Part shown: positions 44,564-51,409 of the stretch, in pieces
How the letters are laid out: the number at the start of each line of letters is the position of its first letter
Position numbering within the stretch: the stretch's first letter is position 1
Assembly: GCA_947474495.1 (NCBI GenBank)
Contig: CANJIM010000012.1
Span: forward strand, 1-51,409
Direction of reading: 5' to 3'
From: Rhodospirillaceae bacterium
GTDB lineage: Bacteria; Pseudomonadota; Alphaproteobacteria; SMXQ01
DNA length: 51,409 bases
Notes under the pieces: generated by a model
The model's input: only the letters and a program-made list of their open reading frames with translations
The model's database searches: none
Told to the model about the DNA's origin: nothing
Made by a program: the position numbers and the translations under genes

Positions 44564-45400
44564 GTGAAATTCGCGACCTTGCGCACGGGCGAAGTTGTCG
44601 GTCTGACAAAGGAAGGCTATCGACGCGTCAACCGATCCTCGATGATCGAGCTGATCGAAGCCTCTCCGTCCGAGCTGAGCTTCTCCGGCGATCCGATCGA
44701 ATTGCCCGAGAACCTGGCGCCGCCGATCGCCCGGCCGTCGAAAATTTGGGCCGCCGCCGGCAATTATGATCGCGTCAATACCCAGAGCCCGAACGACAAG
44801 AGCGGGCGCGGCCAAAAGACGGACCTGACCAAGGAGGAACTGCTCCACACAGTTTTCCTCAAACCGCCCTCGGCGATCATCGGCGCCGGCGACAGCATCG
44901 CCATCCCGCAAGGAGCCGGCGGTGTCTTTCCCGAACCGGAACTTTGCGTCGTCATCGGCAAGCGCTGCCGGCATGTCAGCGTCGCCGACGCGCCCTCGGT
45001 GATCTTCGGCTATTCCATTCTCGTCGACGTCACGTCGCGTAACTACGGGCCCGGCAAGTCCGGCAAGGAGTTTCGCTGCATCCGCAAGGGGTACGACACG
45101 TTCGCGCCGTTCGGCCCCGTCATCGTCACGCGCGACGAGATTCCGCATCCTGAGAAGGTGACGATGAAGATGTGGATCAACGGCGAGCTGCATCAGGATT
45201 CGTCGACCGAGACGATGATCAACAACTGCTACGAGCTGGTGAGTTTTCTGTCCAAGGTCTGCACCCTGGAGCCCGGCGACCTAATCTCGACGGGAACGCC
45301 GGATTCGCCCGCCTTTCAGCGGCAGCTGGTGGCGGGCGACGTGGTCGTCACGGAAATCGAAGGCGTCGGCAAGATGACGCTCGGCATCCGCAACGGGTGA
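44564..45400 (+). CDS. Fumarylacetoacetate hydrolase family protein
   Basis: 278 aa with the FAH fold: FLKPPSAIIGAGDSIAIP, EPELCVVIGKRCRHVSVADA (metal-binding glutamate), ILVDVTSRNYGPG, KGYDTFAPFGPVIVTRDEI and LEPGDLISTGTPDSPAF. Members hydrolyse acylpyruvates or isomerise/hydrolyse 2-hydroxyhepta-dienedioates. A GTG start follows AGGGAGAG by 4 nt. It is the last gene of the ABC importer operon and probably acts on the imported compound or its product. Confidence 0.9.
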   Translation: MKFATLRTGEVVGLTKEGYRRVNRSSMIELIEASPSELSFSGDPIELPENLAPPIARPSKIWAAAGNYDRVNTQSPNDKSGRGQKTDLTKEELLHTVFLKPPSAIIGAGDSIAIPQGAGGVFPEPELCVVIGKRCRHVSVADAPSVIFGYSILVDVTSRNYGPGKSGKEFRCIRKGYDTFAPFGPVIVTRDEIPHPEKVTMKMWINGELHQDSSTETMINNCYELVSFLSKVCTLEPGDLISTGTPDSPAFQRQLVAGDVVVTEIEGVGKMTLGIRNG

Positions 45401-45502
45401 CGGGGCGCGGCGACTGATTCAGGGCGATGAGGGAAAGTGACCTTGCCCCTGAAGAACGTCTCCCAAGGCTGACAGTGTATCATCAGTTTTGGAGGATCGG
45501 AC

Positions 45503-45796
45503 ATGACGGGATTTGTGCGGGCGCGTTACACGCTGGAGTTCAAGCAGGAGGCGGTTCGGTTGGTCCGTGGGGGCCAATCTCTTTCGTCGGTTGCGCGGGG
45601 TCTTGGCGTCTCGGCGCAATCGATTGATAACTGGGTGAAGGCGGATGCCATCGGTAGCCTGAAAGACGCCAAGGGCAAGCCGGTGAACGCGGACCAAATG
45701 GAGATGACTCGGCTGAGGGCCGAACTGGCGAAGACGCGGATGGAGCGCGACATCCTAAAAAAAGCGGCGGCGTATTTTGCGAGAGAGTCGCGATGA
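45503..45796 (+). CDS. IS3-family transposase OrfA
   Basis: 97 aa, N-terminal helix-turn-helix DNA-binding subunit: LEFKQEAVRLVRGGQSLSSVARGLGVSAQSIDNWVK, then a leucine-zipper-like MEMTRLRAELAKTRMERDILKKAAAYFA. It overlaps orfB by 4 nt. An A7G run near its end can yield the OrfAB fusion transposase by -1 frameshifting, as known in this family. Confidence 0.93.
   Translation: MTGFVRARYTLEFKQEAVRLVRGGQSLSSVARGLGVSAQSIDNWVKADAIGSLKDAKGKPVNADQMEMTRLRAELAKTRMERDILKKAAAYFARESR
45758..45764 (+). promoter_or_regulatory. Probable -1 ribosomal frameshift site (AAAAAAG)
   Basis: AAAAAAG in the orfA codons for LKKA, about 35 nt before the orfA stop, matches the slippery heptamer used by IS3-family elements to make OrfAB. 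Confidence 0.65.
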
Positions 45797-46683
45797 GATA
45801 CGCCTTTATCGAGCGACACGAGAAAGTCTGGCCGATTACGGTGCAATGCCGGGTTCTGGATGTGAGCGCCAGCGGCTACCATCAGCACCGGGTGCGCGGC
45901 GAAGCACCTGACCAGCCGCACCGACGCATCAGCGATATGGCCCTTGTTGTCCACATCAGGGCGGTTTTTGCCGAGATGAAGGGAGCCTATGGCTGGCCGA
46001 GGATATGGCGGGAACTCGCAGCGCGCGGCATTCATGCCGGTAAGGAGCGTGTGCGCAAGCTGATGCGGTCCAATGGGCTTCAGGCGCGGGGAAAGCGGAA
46101 GTTCAAGGCAACCACGAACTCCAATCACGCCCTGCCGGTCTCGCCGAACCTTCTGGAGCGGAACTTTCATGCACCGGAGCCGAACCGGGTCTGGACGGGC
46201 GATATGACCTATATCCCGACGGAAGAGGGCTGGCTGTATCTTGCGGTCGTCATCGATCTGTTCAGCCGACAGGTTGTGGGGTTTGCCATGCAGGAGCGCA
46301 TGACGCGGCAACTTGTGATCGACGCCCTGCGGATGGCTTGGTTCCGGCGGCGTCCGGCATCTGGCCTGATCTTCCATTCCGATCGCGGGAGCCAATATGC
46401 GAGCGGCGATGTCCAGAAGCAGATGAAGGCATTCGGCATGCGAGGTTCGATGAGCCGCAAAGGTGATTGCTGGGACAACGCTGTCACGGAAACGCTGTTC
46501 GGATCACTCAAGGTCGAGCGGCTGCACGGAATGCGGTTCGGCACGCGCCGGGAGGCAAAAGACGAGGTGATGGACTGGCTTCAGCTCTACAATCATCGCC
46601 GGCTTCATTCGACGCTGGGCTATCTCAGCCCAATGGCATTCGAGAAAAAACAGCTTGGCAATGACGCGGCGGTCGCCGGATGA
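45793..46683 (+). CDS. IS3-family transposase OrfB (DDE integrase core)
   Basis: 296 aa with the rve/DDE catalytic core. The first aspartate lies in VWTGDMTYIPTEEGWLYLAVV, the second in GLIFHSDRGSQYAS, and the glutamate in DNAVTETLFGSLKVERLHG. The C-terminus YNHRRLHSTLGYLSPMAFE is typical. The N-terminal HTH_21 part (MKGAYGWPRIWRELAARGI) is present. Appears intact, so the element may be active. Confidence 0.95.
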   Translation: MRYAFIERHEKVWPITVQCRVLDVSASGYHQHRVRGEAPDQPHRRISDMALVVHIRAVFAEMKGAYGWPRIWRELAARGIHAGKERVRKLMRSNGLQARGKRKFKATTNSNHALPVSPNLLERNFHAPEPNRVWTGDMTYIPTEEGWLYLAVVIDLFSRQVVGFAMQERMTRQLVIDALRMAWFRRRPASGLIFHSDRGSQYASGDVQKQMKAFGMRGSMSRKGDCWDNAVTETLFGSLKVERLHGMRFGTRREAKDEVMDWLQLYNHRRLHSTLGYLSPMAFEKKQLGNDAAVAG

Positions 46684-46722
46684 TGGCTCAGCTAAGGGAG
46701 ACGCTAAACAAGGGCAAGTTCA

Positions 46723-46800
46723 CCTCAGGCCCGTGTCTCTTGCCCATTTCTCTTCTCCTTCAGGGTCCAGTCTAAATTAACTTTTGGACCACTCTGAAGG
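46723..46800. mobile_element. Remnants of other IS ends, face to face
   Basis: On the minus strand an IS-like end (TAGACTGGACCC at 46774-46763) is followed by AAGGAG and an ATG at 46747 reading MGKRHGPE, the usual start of some IS3-family OrfA proteins, cut at codon 8 by the IS at 45438-46722. Just to the right, TGGACCACTCTGAAGG (46785-46800) points the other way. The two form an imperfect inverted repeat (CCTTCAG-GGTCCA / TGGACC-ACT-CTGAAGG). The rest of the gap to 47041 is AT-richer with nothing recognised. Confidence 0.6.
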
Positions 46801-47041
46801 GGGCAGATCACAATGGCGGGAAGCAAGGTCTTATATAAGAGGCCTGTCGCATCTGGGCATGTTGATCAGCGCTAGTTGGCGTTAGACTTCCAAATCAACT
46901 GACACATGAGCTCAGTAGGCTCAGGCGATCTGCAAAAATTAGAATGGCAAAGATGTTGAGCGCCGATAATATTTGTACGGCTTTATGTTTGCACGTATTG
47001 GCCATCTCATAACAAAAACGCAAAAGCGGGGAGAGATCGGC

Positions 47042-48076
47042 ATGACATTGAGAATGGCCTCTGTTGGCCTATGTTTCGTAGCGTGTACGGCTCTCCTAGC
47101 GTCTCCAGCCGCGAGCCAGACAGCAGAGGAGTTTTACAACGGTAAGGCGCTGCGCCTGGTCATAAGCAATCCGGCTGGCGGAGACTACGACCTTGGCGGC
47201 CGCACCCTCGCGCGGTTCCTTGTAAAGCATCTGCCGGGCCGTACCACTATCGTGGTTCAGAACATGCCGGGCGCCAGCACCGTCGTAGGCGCAAATTATC
47301 TTTATAACGTGGCGCCAAAAGATGGCACGGTCTTTGGATCTTTCTCCCGCAACCTGCCAGCGCAGGCGGTGTTGGGCAACGACAACATCAAAGCCGACCC
47401 ACGTAACTATGGATGGATCGGAGGCTCATCGCTTCCTAGCCGGGTCTGCGTCGTAAACGCCACATCGCCCGTCAAGACATTTCCGGATCTATTCGTGCAC
47501 GAACTAATCGTCGGCGGCAGCGGTGCGGGATCGTCACTCAGCATCGTTCCGGCTGTCCTTAACCGCGTGCTCGGCACCCGGTTTAAGGTAGTGGAAGGAT
47601 ACAGGGGCTCCACAGACGCGGTCTTGGCGATGGAGCGCAGTGAAACACAGGGCATCTGCCACAGCTTCGGCTCATTCCGTAACGCACACTCTGACATGCT
47701 GCGCGACGGCCGCGTGCGCATCATCCTGCACGCGGAGGAGGCGGCCTTCCCTTATGCCGAGGTTGTTCCGTCAGTCTACGCTTTTGCCAAAACCGAGGAG
47801 CAAAAGCAGCTAATGCGATTTGCTTTCTCTAGCGTTGAGTTCGGCCGCCCCTATGTCACCCCGCCGGGTGTGCCTGCCGACCGTGTGGCCTTCCTTCGCA
47901 AAGTCTTCAAGGAGACTCTGAACGATCCGGAGTTACAAGCGGAAGCCGATAAGCTGGCTTTAGATATGACCTATCGTCCACCGGAGGATTTGGAAAAGCT
48001 GGTGTCGCAGCTTTACGCCACACCCAGCAATCTTCTCGAACGGGCCCGCGAACTTATGCCGGCCGCCGGCGACTAA
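47042..48076 (+). CDS. Bug/TctC-family tripartite tricarboxylate-type binding protein (orphan)
   Basis: 344 aa with a signal peptide (MTLRMASVGLCFVACTALLA..., cleavage after ASQ likely). The mature part opens with AEEFYNGKALRLVISNPAGGDYDLGGRTLARFL, then the family block VVQNMPGASTVVGANYLYNVAPKDGTVFG. Bug proteins bind carboxylates or amides in the periplasm. No tctA/tctB membrane genes are adjacent. The ATG at 47042 has GGGGAGAG upstream, so a longer frame from 46973 is rejected. Codon use is noticeably less GC-rich than left of the IS. Confidence 0.9.
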   Translation: MTLRMASVGLCFVACTALLASPAASQTAEEFYNGKALRLVISNPAGGDYDLGGRTLARFLVKHLPGRTTIVVQNMPGASTVVGANYLYNVAPKDGTVFGSFSRNLPAQAVLGNDNIKADPRNYGWIGGSSLPSRVCVVNATSPVKTFPDLFVHELIVGGSGAGSSLSIVPAVLNRVLGTRFKVVEGYRGSTDAVLAMERSETQGICHSFGSFRNAHSDMLRDGRVRIILHAEEAAFPYAEVVPSVYAFAKTEEQKQLMRFAFSSVEFGRPYVTPPGVPADRVAFLRKVFKETLNDPELQAEADKLALDMTYRPPEDLEKLVSQLYATPSNLLERARELMPAAGD

Positions 48077-48103
48077 TCCAATCGATTTTCAGGGAGGAAG
48101 TAC

Positions 48104-48646
48104 ATGTCTGATACGAGTGTGAAGGAAAAGCGAACGACCGAGGCAAAGCCCAACTATCGTACGAATAAATCGCAACTGCCTGTGCGCCGGGCACGTCCTT
48201 CGGCGGCCGCCAGAGACGATGTCGTGTTGGCCGTCCAACTCGCCTATGGCAACGAGACCAGCCTAATGTTTGCCGAGCGCGGGGCGGATTATCATACCCG
48301 TCCGCACCAGCACGATGCGGAGCAATTGAACTATATCGTCTCCGGCGAGATCTGGTTCTACGTAGACGGGCGAGGCTATCGCTGCGGTCCCGGAGACATT
48401 ATGCGTATTCCGAAGAACAAGGTGCACTGGGCCTGGAACCGCAGTGATCAGACCGCGGTGCTCATCGAAACCCATACCCCTCCGCTTATTGGGAACAACC
48501 CGGAAGCGCGTTCGCTATCTGTACCGTTGCTCGGGCCGAGCGAAGATAAGGAACAGGTACCATACGTCGTCAATGTTGTAGTGCCGATGGACGTGAATGA
48601 AGTCGCGGCGATTGAGCAGCGCGCTTGGGAAGAGGGTGGAAACTAA
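48104..48646 (+). CDS. Cupin-domain protein (copy 1)
   Basis: 180 aa, single cupin. Motif 1 is RPHQHDAEQLNYIVSGEIWFYVDG, with metal ligands in the HxH...E pattern; motif 2 is CGPGDIMRIPKNKVHWAWN. Flanking tails are charged. It is 27 nt after the Bug-protein gene and has a good GGGAGG, so the two are probably co-transcribed. It is clearly related to the facing cupin at 48939-49460 (shared SGEIWF, PGDIMRIP and HWAW). Enzymatic role unknown. Confidence 0.87.
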   Translation: MSDTSVKEKRTTEAKPNYRTNKSQLPVRRARPSAAARDDVVLAVQLAYGNETSLMFAERGADYHTRPHQHDAEQLNYIVSGEIWFYVDGRGYRCGPGDIMRIPKNKVHWAWNRSDQTAVLIETHTPPLIGNNPEARSLSVPLLGPSEDKEQVPYVVNVVVPMDVNEVAAIEQRAWEEGGN

Positions 48647-48823
48647 ACGTTTGGCTTACTCGGTCATCTTTGGGCGACCTACCCCTTAGAAACAAGGGTG
48701 CGCGGCCAGCCCTAGCTGCAGGCCCCCGCATCTTTTCCTGCGCATCGACAGCCACAGCGGATTGTCAGCTAAAAAGGGTAATGCTCACATAGAGCCTTGT
48801 CAGACAATCTTCTACGAGTATTG

Positions 48824-48866
48824 GCCGCGCGGCCGAACCTGTGTTGAAAAGGCACAGCCGCGCGGC
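48824..48866. terminator. Long GC-rich hairpin between convergent cupin genes
   Basis: GCCGCGCGGC occurs at 48824-48833 and again at 48857-48866; being palindromic, the copies pair with each other, and inner CTGTG/CACAG extends the stem. No T-run follows on either strand, so a bidirectional barrier or half-terminator is possible, but intrinsic termination is not proven. Confidence 0.45.
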
Positions 48867-48938
48867 TCCATCTATGAATGTTGTAACTTTCGCATTGCCG
48901 GGTCGAAACAATTGCCGACGTCAAGTCGGCTCCAATAG

Positions 48939-49460
48939 CTAGGCGATCAATGCGTTGTGGGCTTCTTCTTCCGCAATGGCGCGCGCCTCGGTTTTCTTAA
49001 CCTCTTCGAGATCAATCTGGACTCGAGCGTTTTTAGCTATGCGATCTTCGGAGAGTACCTCGTCGTCCGCGAGGAGCGGCACCGCGGCATCCCTGCCGGC
49101 GCCATGGCCGAGCAGTGGCGGTGAATGCGTTTCGATAACGGAACACACATCCTTTGACCGCACCCATGCCCAATGCATTTTGTTGCGCGGGATCCGCATA
49201 ATATCGCCCGGCTTGCAGCACCAGCATTGGTCCTCGACAAAGAACCAGATCTCGCCCGACAGAATATAATTCATCTGCTCGCAATCATGGCGGTGAGGAT
49301 TGGTGTGATAACCTGGGTCACGGTGAGCGATGAGCATGCTCGTTTCTAGCCCGTAAACCCGCTGGGTCTCCTTGAACTCTCCGTCGGGAGTGGTGGTCGG
49401 ACGTGCACGGCGTTTCGGCACATCTGCGAGATTGACGCGGTAGCGCGGTTTCTTTGACAT
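48939..49460 (-). CDS. Cupin-domain protein (copy 2)
   Basis: 173 aa, paralogue of the cupin at 48104-48646. Motif 1 is NPHRHDCEQMNYILSGEIWFFVED and motif 2 CKPGDIMRIPRNKMHWAWVRS. The C-terminus is rich in Glu and Ala. It is transcribed toward copy 1 and away from the acyl-CoA synthetase. Two similar cupins around one catabolic-looking module suggest related substrates or a heteromer. No substrate can be assigned. Confidence 0.87.
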   Translation of the reverse strand: MSKKPRYRVNLADVPKRRARPTTTPDGEFKETQRVYGLETSMLIAHRDPGYHTNPHRHDCEQMNYILSGEIWFFVEDQCWCCKPGDIMRIPRNKMHWAWVRSKDVCSVIETHSPPLLGHGAGRDAAVPLLADDEVLSEDRIAKNARVQIDLEEVKKTEARAIAEEEAHNALIA

Positions 49461-49637
49461 CCTCGTATCCTCCGTTCTCGAATTTTATATAGTTCAAATG
49501 CAGCAGTGTTCTGCTTGCAGACATGGCGGCGCCAGCATCCCTCAACAAATTCATCTTTATGAGGCGATGCGTAGCAGGGGAAACTATCTTACCTGATCCG
49601 CTGAATACTGAAAAGAGCGGCAGCGAAGGAGTCATTT

Positions 49638-51170
49638 ATGTCTGACAACATTTATCTCACGTTTCAGCGTTCGTTTTCGGAGGACCGGTCAGCCATCTTT
49701 CTTGAAGCTGCTGACGGCCGGCAAGTGACATTCTCTGATCTCGAGTGTTTGATTTGCCGCTATGCAAGTGTGCTGGCGGCGAGCGGCGCGATGCCTGGCC
49801 AGCGAGTCGCCGTTCAAGTCGACGCTTCACCTGAGAACATCGCGCTTTATTTAGCCACGCTCAAAATCGGAGCGATTTATTTACCACTTAACACTGCATA
49901 TACAAATTATGAGCTCGACTTTTTTTTGGGTGATGCAACTCCCGCGGTTTTTATCGCGCGGCCCGAGGTAATCGACTCCTTAGAGCCACTCGCCAAATCG
50001 CGCGGCGTGCAAACGACGTTATCTCTTGGGACAAGGGGCGACGGGTCTCTACCAGCTGCGGCCCGAGCAGTTGAGTCTTATCATGGGGTCGTAGCGGTCG
50101 CTAAAGATGACGTGGCCGCAATTCTCTACACATCAGGCACTACGGGCCGTTCTAAGGGCGCGATGTTAACGCACGGGAACCTTCTCTCTAATACCGAAAC
50201 CCTGCACCGTGAATGGGGGTTTGTGCCTGGCGATATACTTCTGCACGCCTTGCCGCTCTACCACATCCACGGGCTCTTCGTAGCCGTGAACATAATGCTG
50301 CTAAATGGCGGCCGTATCTTGCTTCTACCGAGGTTCGATGCAGAGTTGGTCATCCGCCACATGCGTCGTGCAACAGTTTTTATGGGCGTGCCAACTTATT
50401 ATACCCGGCTTCTTGCACACCCTGATTTCACGACAGATTCTGCGGAGAACATCAGGCTTTTTGTGTCCGGCTCCGCGCCGCTTCTGCCTGAGACCTTCGA
50501 TCTTTTCGAAAACCGGACCGGTCACCGGATTCTCGAGCGTTATGGGATGTCTGAAACAGGTATGAATTGCTCCAATCCGTTAGTGGGGGAGCGAAGGCCC
50601 GGCACAGTTGGGTTGCCGCTAACTGGTGTCAGTATTCGCATTGCAGGCAAAGACGGGCGCCCGCTATCTGCGGGCCAAACCGGCGTCATCGAAGTGAAGG
50701 GGCCTAATGTATTTAAGGGATATTGGAAGTTGCCTGAGAAGACTGCTGCCGAATTTCGGACCGACGGGTTCTTCGTCACGGGCGATCTTGGACAGCATAG
50801 CGAAGACGGTTACGTCACGATTGTAGGGCGGGACAAGGATCTGATTATTTCGGGCGGGCTGAACGTGTATCCGAAGGAGGTTGAAGAGGTGCTGGATCGT
50901 CTTCCTGGGATCGCCGAGAGCGCAGTAATCGCGTTGCCGCATGGCGACTACGGTGAAGCTGTCGCGGCTGTGGTCGTTCGCAGCGGAGGTTGTCACCTCG
51001 ATCAAGAGACCGTCATTCGCAGCGCGGCGGAAAAGCTCGCGAAGTTTAAGATTCCAAAAAAAGTGATATTTGTCGATGAATTGCCGCGCAATAGCATGGG
51101 CAAGGTTCAGAAAAACGTGCTGCGCGATCAATATCGCGAATGCTTCACCGTCGAGGGCATGGCTAAATAG
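49638..51170 (+). CDS. Acyl-CoA synthetase, malonyl-CoA synthetase (MatB)-like
   Basis: 510 aa adenylate-forming ligase. ATP-binding loop ILYTSGTTGRSKGAMLTHGNL, then LPLYHIHGLFVAVNIMLLNGG, the A5 block ILERYGMSETGMNCSNPL (close to the MatB form GMTETxMNxSNP), VTGDLGQHSEDGYVTIVGRDKDLIISGG and the catalytic lysine in LPRNSMGKVQKNVLR. MatB makes malonyl-CoA from malonate; a methylmalonate or other dicarboxylate substrate is possible. Codon use is AT-richer than in the cob region. The start ATG follows GAAGGAG. Confidence 0.9.
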   Translation: MSDNIYLTFQRSFSEDRSAIFLEAADGRQVTFSDLECLICRYASVLAASGAMPGQRVAVQVDASPENIALYLATLKIGAIYLPLNTAYTNYELDFFLGDATPAVFIARPEVIDSLEPLAKSRGVQTTLSLGTRGDGSLPAAARAVESYHGVVAVAKDDVAAILYTSGTTGRSKGAMLTHGNLLSNTETLHREWGFVPGDILLHALPLYHIHGLFVAVNIMLLNGGRILLLPRFDAELVIRHMRRATVFMGVPTYYTRLLAHPDFTTDSAENIRLFVSGSAPLLPETFDLFENRTGHRILERYGMSETGMNCSNPLVGERRPGTVGLPLTGVSIRIAGKDGRPLSAGQTGVIEVKGPNVFKGYWKLPEKTAAEFRTDGFFVTGDLGQHSEDGYVTIVGRDKDLIISGGLNVYPKEVEEVLDRLPGIAESAVIALPHGDYGEAVAAVVVRSGGCHLDQETVIRSAAEKLAKFKIPKKVIFVDELPRNSMGKVQKNVLRDQYRECFTVEGMAK

Positions 51171-51409
51171 GAGCAGCACTTTGCGGCGAATGCCGGCTGG
51201 CTGCGGCAAGTTGATGCAGCCTCGGACTCACGGGTTGTTGAACATCGCTCAGCGCTTGGCGATGACACTGTGCGGCTGACGATGATCGATCAGACCAAGT
51301 TGGTTGCGACCGAGATGGGTGATCGCAGCGCAGCCTTCGTTGGGGCGGCGCTATCGATTGATCTGCCCGATGACGTGACCTACAAGCTGAACGGCGAAGC
51401 TGTATTCGG
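51171..51409 (+). CDS. Possible 5' part of a further gene, cut by window end
   Basis: In the same phase as the synthetase and directly after its TAG, the frame stays open to the window end with protein-like sequence (AANAGWLRQVDAASDSRVVEH, MIDQTKLVATEMGDRSAAFV). Possible starts are GTG 51270 or ATG 51282. AGGAG at 51169-51173 would better suit a TTG at 51181 in another frame, which stops after about 33 codons. Not a family I recognise. Confidence 0.3.

Larger units (their letters stand above)
45438..46722 (+). mobile_element. IS3-family insertion sequence, complete
   Basis: 1285 bp with imperfect terminal inverted repeats of about 37 bp. The left end reads TGACCTTGCCCCTGAA... and the right end, reverse-complemented, TGAACTTGCCCTTGTT...; both then share CGTCTCCC. 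It contains orfA and orfB. The flanking bases do not match (AAG before, CCT after), so no target-site duplication is present, which implies a later deletion or recombination. The right end lies inside a relic of another IS. Confidence 0.88.

Overview
The window looks like chromosomal DNA of a GC-rich alphaproteobacterium, probably in or near the Rhodospirillales. This is an inference from codon use, the P. denitrificans-type cobalamin genes, ATGA-coupled operons, HldE, a group II truncated haemoglobin and TAXI/Bug-type binding proteins. No rRNA, tRNA or CRISPR array was seen.

Region 1 (1-17.6 kb) is a near-continuous cobalamin (B12) biosynthesis locus. Minus-strand genes, most joined by 4-nt or 1-nt overlaps, run cobP-cobW-cobN-cobO-cobQ, then cbiX-cobH-cobL-cobI-cbiG/cobJ-cobM (cobM is cut by the left edge). 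A cobalamin riboswitch precedes cobP. cobD lies on the opposite strand between cobQ and cbiX. cobS-cobC (minus) and cobT (plus) complete nucleotide-loop assembly. Genes for both early (CbiX) and late (CobN) cobalt insertion are present, so the pathway looks hybrid.

Region 2 (17.6-25.6 kb) holds an ABC-2 exporter, a back-to-back pair of 5'-truncated type I secretion relics (HlyD-like on minus, RTX C-terminus on plus), and a surface-sugar set gmd-fcl-hldE.

Region 3 (24.5-27.4 kb) is the most unusual part. It contains a nucleotidyltransferase, a PqqD-like peptide-binding protein, an HPr-kinase-like protein and a 74-aa twin-arginine-led peptide with a Pro-rich, Ser-ending tail. The peptide has a recognisable promoter inside a 10-bp inverted repeat. 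On the other strand lies a three-hairpin candidate small RNA ending in a strong terminator. Together these resemble a minimal peptide-modification system of the HPr-rel-A kind.

Region 4 (27.4-45.4 kb) contains an orphan TAXI binding protein, a glycosyltransferase, prfC, an FAD oxidoreductase/DMT exporter/dienelactone hydrolase run, two small lipoproteins, a cytoplasmic NMT1-like protein, a PAS-GAF-HD-GYP sensor, a truncated haemoglobin, and an ABC importer operon (permease, binding protein, ATPase) ending in a fumarylacetoacetase-family hydrolase. A 38-aa leader ORF appears to couple into the permease.

Region 5 (45.4-51.4 kb) begins with a complete IS3-family element nested in remnants of another IS. 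Beyond it, composition becomes more AT-rich: a Bug-family binding protein, two related cupins facing each other, and a MatB-like acyl-CoA synthetase. This looks like acquired catabolic cargo.
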